Source: CAJJBL01 sp964519035
GTDB taxonomy: Bacteria > Pseudomonadota > Alphaproteobacteria > Puniceispirillales > Marisalimonadaceae
NCBI GenBank assembly: GCA_964519035.1
Contig: CAZFKZ010000035.1
Coordinates: 1-18,277, forward strand
Length of the DNA stretch: 18,277 nucleotides
Direction: 5' to 3'
Numbering within the stretch: position 1 is the stretch's first letter; every line of letters starts with the position of its first letter. Of this stretch, positions 14,704 through 18,277 are shown one piece after another. The position numbers and the translations under genes are program-made. A model generated the notes under the pieces. That model made no database searches, had not been told where the DNA came from, and saw nothing but the letters and a program-made list of their open reading frames with translations.

Positions 14704-15081
14704 TTATATACCTTCCTTTTCTGATAAAAGAATAGTGAGATGAGAAAATGGTTTAATAATTTTAGCTCCACGCCCTCTTGCTCTTGCATGAAAACGTTTC
14801 ATTACCACACCTTTACCAACATATGCCTCTTTTACAATTAATTTATCGATATCTAATGAATGATTATTTTCTGCATTAGCAATTGCTGATCTAAGTGCTT
14901 TTTCAACATCATTTGATATTCTTCTTTTAGAAAATTGTAGAATGGATAAAGCCTTAGAAGCATCTTGTTTTCTTATCATTTGAGCCACAAGATTCAATTT
15001 TTGAGGACTAACACGAATATTTCTCAAAATAACTTTTGCCTCATTATCAAGCTCTCTACGTTTATTTTTTTCTTTACTCAT
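14704..15081 (-). CDS. rplV: 50S ribosomal protein L22 (uL22)
   Basis: Large-subunit protein whose beta-hairpin lines the exit-tunnel constriction, where macrolide-resistance mutations occur. The 125-residue protein has NIRVSPQKLNLVAQMIRKQDASKAL (in two blocks, about 21-45), LRSAIANAENNHSLDID (about 63-79), and the hairpin and C-terminal RFHARARGRGAKIIKPFSHLTI. The tail codons contain the rpsC SD. TAGGAAA precedes its own ATG. It follows rpsS by 9 bp. Confidence 0.98.
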   Translation of the reverse strand: MSKEKNKRRELDNEAKVILRNIRVSPQKLNLVAQMIRKQDASKALSILQFSKRRISNDVEKALRSAIANAENNHSLDIDKLIVKEAYVGKGVVMKRFHARARGRGAKIIKPFSHLTILLSEKEGI

Positions 15082-15090
15082 AATTTTTTC

Positions 15091-15366
15091 CTAACGCTTA
15101 GCTTTTTTATCAGCTGTATGACCGTAAAATGTTCTTGTTGGAGAAAATTCTCCCAATTTATGACCAACCATATTCTCACTTATAGTAACAGGAATAAACT
15201 TTTTACCATTATAAACTCCAAATGTTAGACCAACAAATTGAGGCATAACAGTTGATCTTCTTGACCAAGTCTTAATAACATCATTCCTGCCTGATTCACG
15301 TGCTACATCTGCTTTTTTTAACAAATAACCGTCCACAAATGGACCTTTCCATATAGATCTTGACAT
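15091..15366 (-). CDS. rpsS: 30S ribosomal protein S19 (uS19)
   Basis: Small-subunit head protein that pairs with S13 near the A-site finger bridge. The 91-residue sequence is highly conserved: SRSIWKGPFVDGYLLKKA, WSRRSTVMPQFVGLTFGVYN (about 34-53), and HKLGEFSPTRTFYGHTADKKAKR at the C-terminus. The SD TAGGG overlaps the stop codon of upstream rplB, which lies 9 bp before the ATG. Confidence 0.99.
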   Translation of the reverse strand: MSRSIWKGPFVDGYLLKKADVARESGRNDVIKTWSRRSTVMPQFVGLTFGVYNGKKFIPVTISENMVGHKLGEFSPTRTFYGHTADKKAKR

Positions 15367-15375
15367 ATAAATACC

Positions 15376-16200
15376 CTACGCTTTTCTTCTTCTTATAATT
15401 AATTTATCTGTTCTTTTGTTATTTCGTGTCCTATTTCCTTTAGTACCCTTACCCCAAGGAGTAACTGGATGCCTACCTCCTGATGTTCTTCCTTCACCAC
15501 CACCATGTGGGTGATCAACAGGATTCATTGCAACTCCTCTAACAGTAGGTCTTCTACCTAACCATCTGCTTCTCCCTGCTTTTCCTAAATTGGTATTTTG
15601 ATTATCAGGGTTGGAAACAGCACCAATGGAACACATACATGATGACAAAACAAACCTTACTTCACCTGAAGTTAATCTTAATATCGAATAAGAGAGATCT
15701 TTACCAATTAATTGAACATATGATCCGGCAGACCTCGCTATTTGGCCACCTTTTCCAGGCTTAAGCTCGATATTATGAATAATAGTACCCACAGGTACCG
15801 CAGATAATGGCATTGCATTACCAGGTTTAATATCAGCCTTTTGTGAAGACACCACTTTATCGCCCACATTTATTCGCTGAGGTGCAATTATATAATTTAA
15901 TTCACCATCTTCGTACTTAATCAAAGCAATGAAAGCAGTTCTATTAGGATCGTATTCTATTCTCTCAACTGTAGCTTGCATGTCAAATTTTGTTCTTCTA
16001 AAATCTATGATTCGGTAACGCCTTTTATGGCCTCCACCCCTTTGCCACATTGTTACTTGCCCAGAATTATTTCTACCTCCAGCTTTATTTAAACCTTCAG
16101 TCAATTTTTTAATAGGCTTACCTTTAAACAGGTCTGATTTATCAACTAAAACTAGACCTCTCTGCCCCGGTGTATTTGGTTTATATTTTTTTAAGGCCAT
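15376..16200 (-). CDS. rplB: 50S ribosomal protein L2 (uL2)
   Basis: Core large-subunit protein needed for subunit association and peptidyl transferase assembly. In 274 residues it shows NNSGQVTMWQRGGGHKRRYR (about 44-63), AFIALIKYEDGELNYIIAP, the RNA-binding SH3-like region with KPGKGGQIARSAGSYVQLIG, and the C-terminal GVAMNPVDHPHGGGEGRTSGGRHPVTPWGKGTKG in consecutive blocks, with the conserved histidine of VDHPHGG. AGGAGC (16211-16206), within the last rplW codons, is the SD, 5 nt before the ATG. It follows rplW by one base. Confidence 0.99.
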   Translation of the reverse strand: MALKKYKPNTPGQRGLVLVDKSDLFKGKPIKKLTEGLNKAGGRNNSGQVTMWQRGGGHKRRYRIIDFRRTKFDMQATVERIEYDPNRTAFIALIKYEDGELNYIIAPQRINVGDKVVSSQKADIKPGNAMPLSAVPVGTIIHNIELKPGKGGQIARSAGSYVQLIGKDLSYSILRLTSGEVRFVLSSCMCSIGAVSNPDNQNTNLGKAGRSRWLGRRPTVRGVAMNPVDHPHGGGEGRTSGGRHPVTPWGKGTKGNRTRNNKRTDKLIIRRRKA

Positions 16201-16201
16201 C

Positions 16202-16531
16202 CTAAGCTCCTACCGACAAATCAATTGTATTTCCTGGAGCTAAAGTGACTATAGCTTTTTTAGTATCGATTCTTTTTCCAAGTATACCTTTAAATCTTTT
16301 AGTCTTACCTTTTAATAAAATAGTATTGACTGTTAAAACTTTAACTGAGAATATTTTTTCAACAGATGATTTGATATCTATTTTATTAGCAGTTAAAGGT
16401 ACAGCAAATACTATTTTATTGAATTCTGATAACTGAGTAGCTTTTTCTGTTACTAATGGATTAAGAATAACTTGATAAGCCTTATTAATATTAATTCTTG
16501 GGTCTACTTTTTTTCTAGCTCTTATACTCAT
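16202..16531 (-). CDS. rplW: 50S ribosomal protein L23 (uL23)
   Basis: Tunnel-exit protein and docking site for trigger factor and SRP. The 109-residue protein has a basic N-terminal extension (about 1-22), then ILNPLVTEKATQLSEFNKIVFAV (about 22-44, two blocks), IDIKSSVEKIFSVKVLTVNT and the basic loop KGKTKRFKGILGKRIDTKKAIVTL. Its ATG overlaps the rplD stop codon as ATGA. GAGGAG (16545-16540) in the rplD tail lies 8 nt upstream, so the two genes are probably translationally coupled. Confidence 0.97.
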   Translation of the reverse strand: MSIRARKKVDPRININKAYQVILNPLVTEKATQLSEFNKIVFAVPLTANKIDIKSSVEKIFSVKVLTVNTILLKGKTKRFKGILGKRIDTKKAIVTLAPGNTIDLSVGA

Positions 16532-17145
16532 ACAAAACGCTCCTCAACTAACTTCACAGCATCATCAATAATAATTAAATTCTCTTTTCGAATTATATCG
16601 TAGACATTTAAACCGGAGTGAACAAGGACGTCAATGTGCTTGATGTTATTAGTAGCTTGAATAAAGTTTTGTTCAACTTTATTACCAACAATAACTAAAG
16701 CGTTACTCATACCCATCGAATCAAGTTTCTTTTTTAAAGAAGAAGACTTTCCATCACATTTAGAACCCTCTAAAACAACAATCTTACCTAATTTTGCTTT
16801 ATCTGATAATGCAGAACGTAAGCCAAGCATTCTAACTTTTTTGTTTAGACTATGAGCATGTGAGTGCACAACAGGACCATGTGCCATTCCACCTCCTCTA
16901 AATTGCGATACAGCACCGGATCCATGCCTAGCTTTTCCAGTACCTTTTTGCTTATACATTTTAGCGGTTGTCATTTTCACATCACTACGTGTCTGAACTT
17001 TATGATTACCAAGTCTTCTTTTAGCTAACTGCCACCTTACAACTCTTGCCATTATATCGGATCTAGGTTCAACTCCAAAAACATTGTCATTAAGGTCAAT
17101 ATCTTTGCCTGGCTTATTATCTAAGTTTACTGTTTTAAGCTTCAA
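16528..17145 (-). CDS. rplD: 50S ribosomal protein L4 (uL4), TTG start
   Basis: Large-subunit protein whose loop lines the tunnel constriction; in E. coli it also represses the S10 operon. From the TTG start it has 205 residues, beginning M-KLKTVNLDNKPGKDIDL, which matches the family N-terminus. The tunnel loop KMYKQKGTGKARHGSGAV and QFRGGGMAHGPVVHSH are intact, followed by RMLGLRSALSDKAK-like segments. An ATG ten codons upstream (17175) would add MLSQIILEET, which has no family match and lies inside rplC with no SD. The TTG has GGAGG with a 5-nt spacer. It overlaps rplC by 11 bp and rplW by 4 bp. Confidence 0.95.
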   Translation of the reverse strand: MKLKTVNLDNKPGKDIDLNDNVFGVEPRSDIMARVVRWQLAKRRLGNHKVQTRSDVKMTTAKMYKQKGTGKARHGSGAVSQFRGGGMAHGPVVHSHAHSLNKKVRMLGLRSALSDKAKLGKIVVLEGSKCDGKSSSLKKKLDSMGMSNALVIVGNKVEQNFIQATNNIKHIDVLVHSGLNVYDIIRKENLIIIDDAVKLVEERFV

Positions 17146-17902
17146 TGTCTCCTCCAGTATTATCTGACTTAACATTATTTTCAGCTGTCAGATTACTGAC
17201 TGTCTCAGCAGAAACTTTAACATCTTCATTTTGAATTAAACCTGCAGGATAAGGCGCACCGTCTGGCAAGCTATGCTTACAAGCATCACTTAAAAGAACA
17301 ATACCATTTTTAGAACCTGGAACAGAACCTTCTACAAGTATTAGGCTTTCATCTTCGATTAATCTAATTACAGTCAAATTTTGAGTTGTTATACGTTTAT
17401 TACCATACTGACCAGCCATTTTCTTTCCCTTCCAAACTCTTCCAGGATCTTGGCTGTTACCAGTTGAACCATGCGCTCTGTGACTGACTGAGACACCGTG
17501 ACTTGCCATCATCCCACCAAAATTATGTCGTTTCATTGAACCAGCAAAACCTTTTCCCTGAGATGTACCCACTACATCAACTTTTTGCCCAACCACATAA
17601 TGATTTACAGAAATTTTATCACCTACATTTAAAATCGCATCTTCAGAGACAACAAATTCAGCTAACTTTTCTTTTGGTTCCATTTTTGCTTTTGAAAAAA
17701 CACCTTTCATAGGTTTCGTAGTATGCTTAGGCTTGCGTGAACCAAAACCTAATTGAACTGCCAAGTAACCGTCTCTATCTTTAGATCTAGTAGAAACAAC
17801 TTCTACATTATCCAGTTTTAAAACAGTCACAGGTATATGCTCACCTGCATCATTAAACACTCTTGACATACCTAATTTTCTTACAATAACACCGCAGCGC
17901 AT
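17135..17902 (-). CDS. rplC: 50S ribosomal protein L3 (uL3)
   Basis: Early assembly protein whose loop reaches the peptidyl transferase centre. The 255-residue protein has RCGVIVRKLGMSRVFNDAGE, VDVVGTSQGKGFAGSMKRHNF (about 108-128), SHRAHGSTGNSQDPGRVWKGKKMAGQYGNKRITTQNL in consecutive blocks (about 140-176), and VEGSVPGSKNGIV. Q151 aligns with the E. coli L3 glutamine methylated by PrmB. A tail of roughly 35-40 residues beyond the conserved core (DGAPYPAGLI…GGDIEA) is an alphaproteobacteria-type extension. AAAGGAAA precedes the ATG. It follows rpsJ by 11 bp; its 3' end carries the rplD start site. Confidence 0.99.
   Translation of the reverse strand: MRCGVIVRKLGMSRVFNDAGEHIPVTVLKLDNVEVVSTRSKDRDGYLAVQLGFGSRKPKHTTKPMKGVFSKAKMEPKEKLAEFVVSEDAILNVGDKISVNHYVVGQKVDVVGTSQGKGFAGSMKRHNFGGMMASHGVSVSHRAHGSTGNSQDPGRVWKGKKMAGQYGNKRITTQNLTVIRLIEDESLILVEGSVPGSKNGIVLLSDACKHSLPDGAPYPAGLIQNEDVKVSAETVSNLTAENNVKSDNTGGDIEA
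17143..17155 (-). promoter_or_regulatory. rplD Shine-Dalgarno and TTG start inside the rplC 3' end
   Basis: On the minus strand, the final rplC codons for T-G-G-D-I-E-A read ACT GGA GGA GAC ATT GAA GCT TAA. GGAGGAG (17155-17149), then ACA and TTG (17145-17143) in the other frame, form an initiation site with a 5-nt spacer from GGAGG. This fixes the rplD start. Confidence 0.85.
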
Positions 17903-17913
17903 AATAATTTCCT

Positions 17914-18222
17914 TTAAATTTTAATTTCCACATCAACGCCCGATGCTAAGTCCAACTTCATGAGCGCATCTACAGTTTGTGGAGTAGGCTCTACAATATC
18001 CAAGACTCTTTTATGCGTTCGCATTTCAAATTGTTCCCTACTTTTCTTATCTACATGAGGACCACGTAAAACGGTAAACCTATTTAAAGAAGTAGGAAGA
18101 GGAATTGGACCCCGCACTTTCGCACCAGTTCTTCTAGCAGTATTAACTATTTCAGCCGTAGACTGATCTAGTATCCTATGATCGAATGCCTTAAGTCTAA
18201 TTCTTATATTCTGGCTTTCCAT
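17914..18222 (-). CDS. rpsJ: 30S ribosomal protein S10 (uS10, NusE)
   Basis: Small-subunit head protein that, as NusE, also acts in transcription antitermination with NusB and links NusG to the ribosome. The 102-residue sequence has IRIRLKAFDHRILDQS (about 6-21), TGAKVRGPIPLPTSLNRFTVLRGPHVDKKSREQFEMRTHKRV in consecutive blocks, and DALMKLDLASGVDVEIKI. Length and motifs are standard. AAGGAT (18233-18228) lies 5 nt before the ATG. It is the first gene of the array within the window; tuf, often upstream, is not visible in the remaining 55 bp. Confidence 0.99.
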   Translation of the reverse strand: MESQNIRIRLKAFDHRILDQSTAEIVNTARRTGAKVRGPIPLPTSLNRFTVLRGPHVDKKSREQFEMRTHKRVLDIVEPTPQTVDALMKLDLASGVDVEIKI

Positions 18223-18277
18223 AAATTATCCTTATTCCACTAATTACTATTTATCACTTAAGACTGTATGCTTGATA

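Noticed and set aside
14965..15228. 87-codon + strand frame, phenylalanine-rich
   Set aside because: It is antisense to rplV and rpsS; the Phe/Leu content mirrors AAA/GAA codons of those genes.
1..18277. Mobile element, CRISPR array, prophage or defence island
   Set aside because: No transposase or integrase, no repeated spacers and no terminal inverted repeats were seen. Gene content is housekeeping throughout, apart from two poorly known conserved-looking genes.

Overview
This window comes from an AT-rich (by eye about one third GC) bacterial chromosome, most likely a streamlined alphaproteobacterium. The lineage call rests on four things. An ATP12-family F1-ATPase assembly chaperone gene is present, a family found mainly in alphaproteobacteria and mitochondria. 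It sits in an rluC-like / HAD phosphatase / ATP12 cluster. The ribosomal cluster runs secY-adk-rpsM-rpsK-rpoA-rplQ, with no rpmJ or rpsD. L3, L15, L17, S5 and L23 carry terminal extensions. TGA is used as a stop (rluC-like gene, rplD), so the code is standard. Genus cannot be settled from the sequence alone.

Left edge (1-806): a tRNA-Leu(GAG) gene, cut by the window edge, reads leftward. A 97-bp divergent spacer separates it from lipB (octanoyltransferase), the only protein gene on the + strand.

Accessory cluster (819-4503, all minus strand; transcription order from high to low coordinates): a DUF429-like RNase H-fold protein, an RluC/RluD-type rRNA pseudouridine synthase, a HAD phosphatase related to phosphoglycolate phosphatase (TTG start), the ATP12 chaperone, and a 120-residue orphan protein with a HEPN-like R-N-x3-H motif. 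These genes are closely spaced and are probably one transcription unit.

Ribosomal superoperon (4571-18222, all minus strand): a fused S10-spc-alpha array in transcription order rpsJ, rplC, rplD, rplW, rplB, rpsS, rplV, rpsC, rplP, rpmC, rpsQ, rplN, rplX, rplE, rpsN, rpsH, rplF, rplR, rpsE, rpmD, rplO, secY, adk, rpsM, rpsK, rpoA, rplQ. It encodes 24 ribosomal proteins, the SecY translocon channel, adenylate kinase and the RNA polymerase alpha subunit. Most junctions are under 35 bp. Several overlap, and the Shine-Dalgarno (SD) sequence of one gene often lies inside the last codons of the gene before it, so translational coupling is likely. The array ends at a strong intrinsic terminator (4513-4547) whose T-tract lies only about 10 bp from the start codon of the DUF429-like gene.

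Most of the window is conserved housekeeping DNA. I see no mobile element, CRISPR array, prophage or clear new defence system. The items most worth a second look are the small HEPN-like gene, the DUF429-like gene directly behind the ribosomal terminator, and several start-codon assignments (rplD, rpsC, the HAD gene, ATP12) decided by embedded SD sequences. No gene-free stretch exceeds 100 bases.
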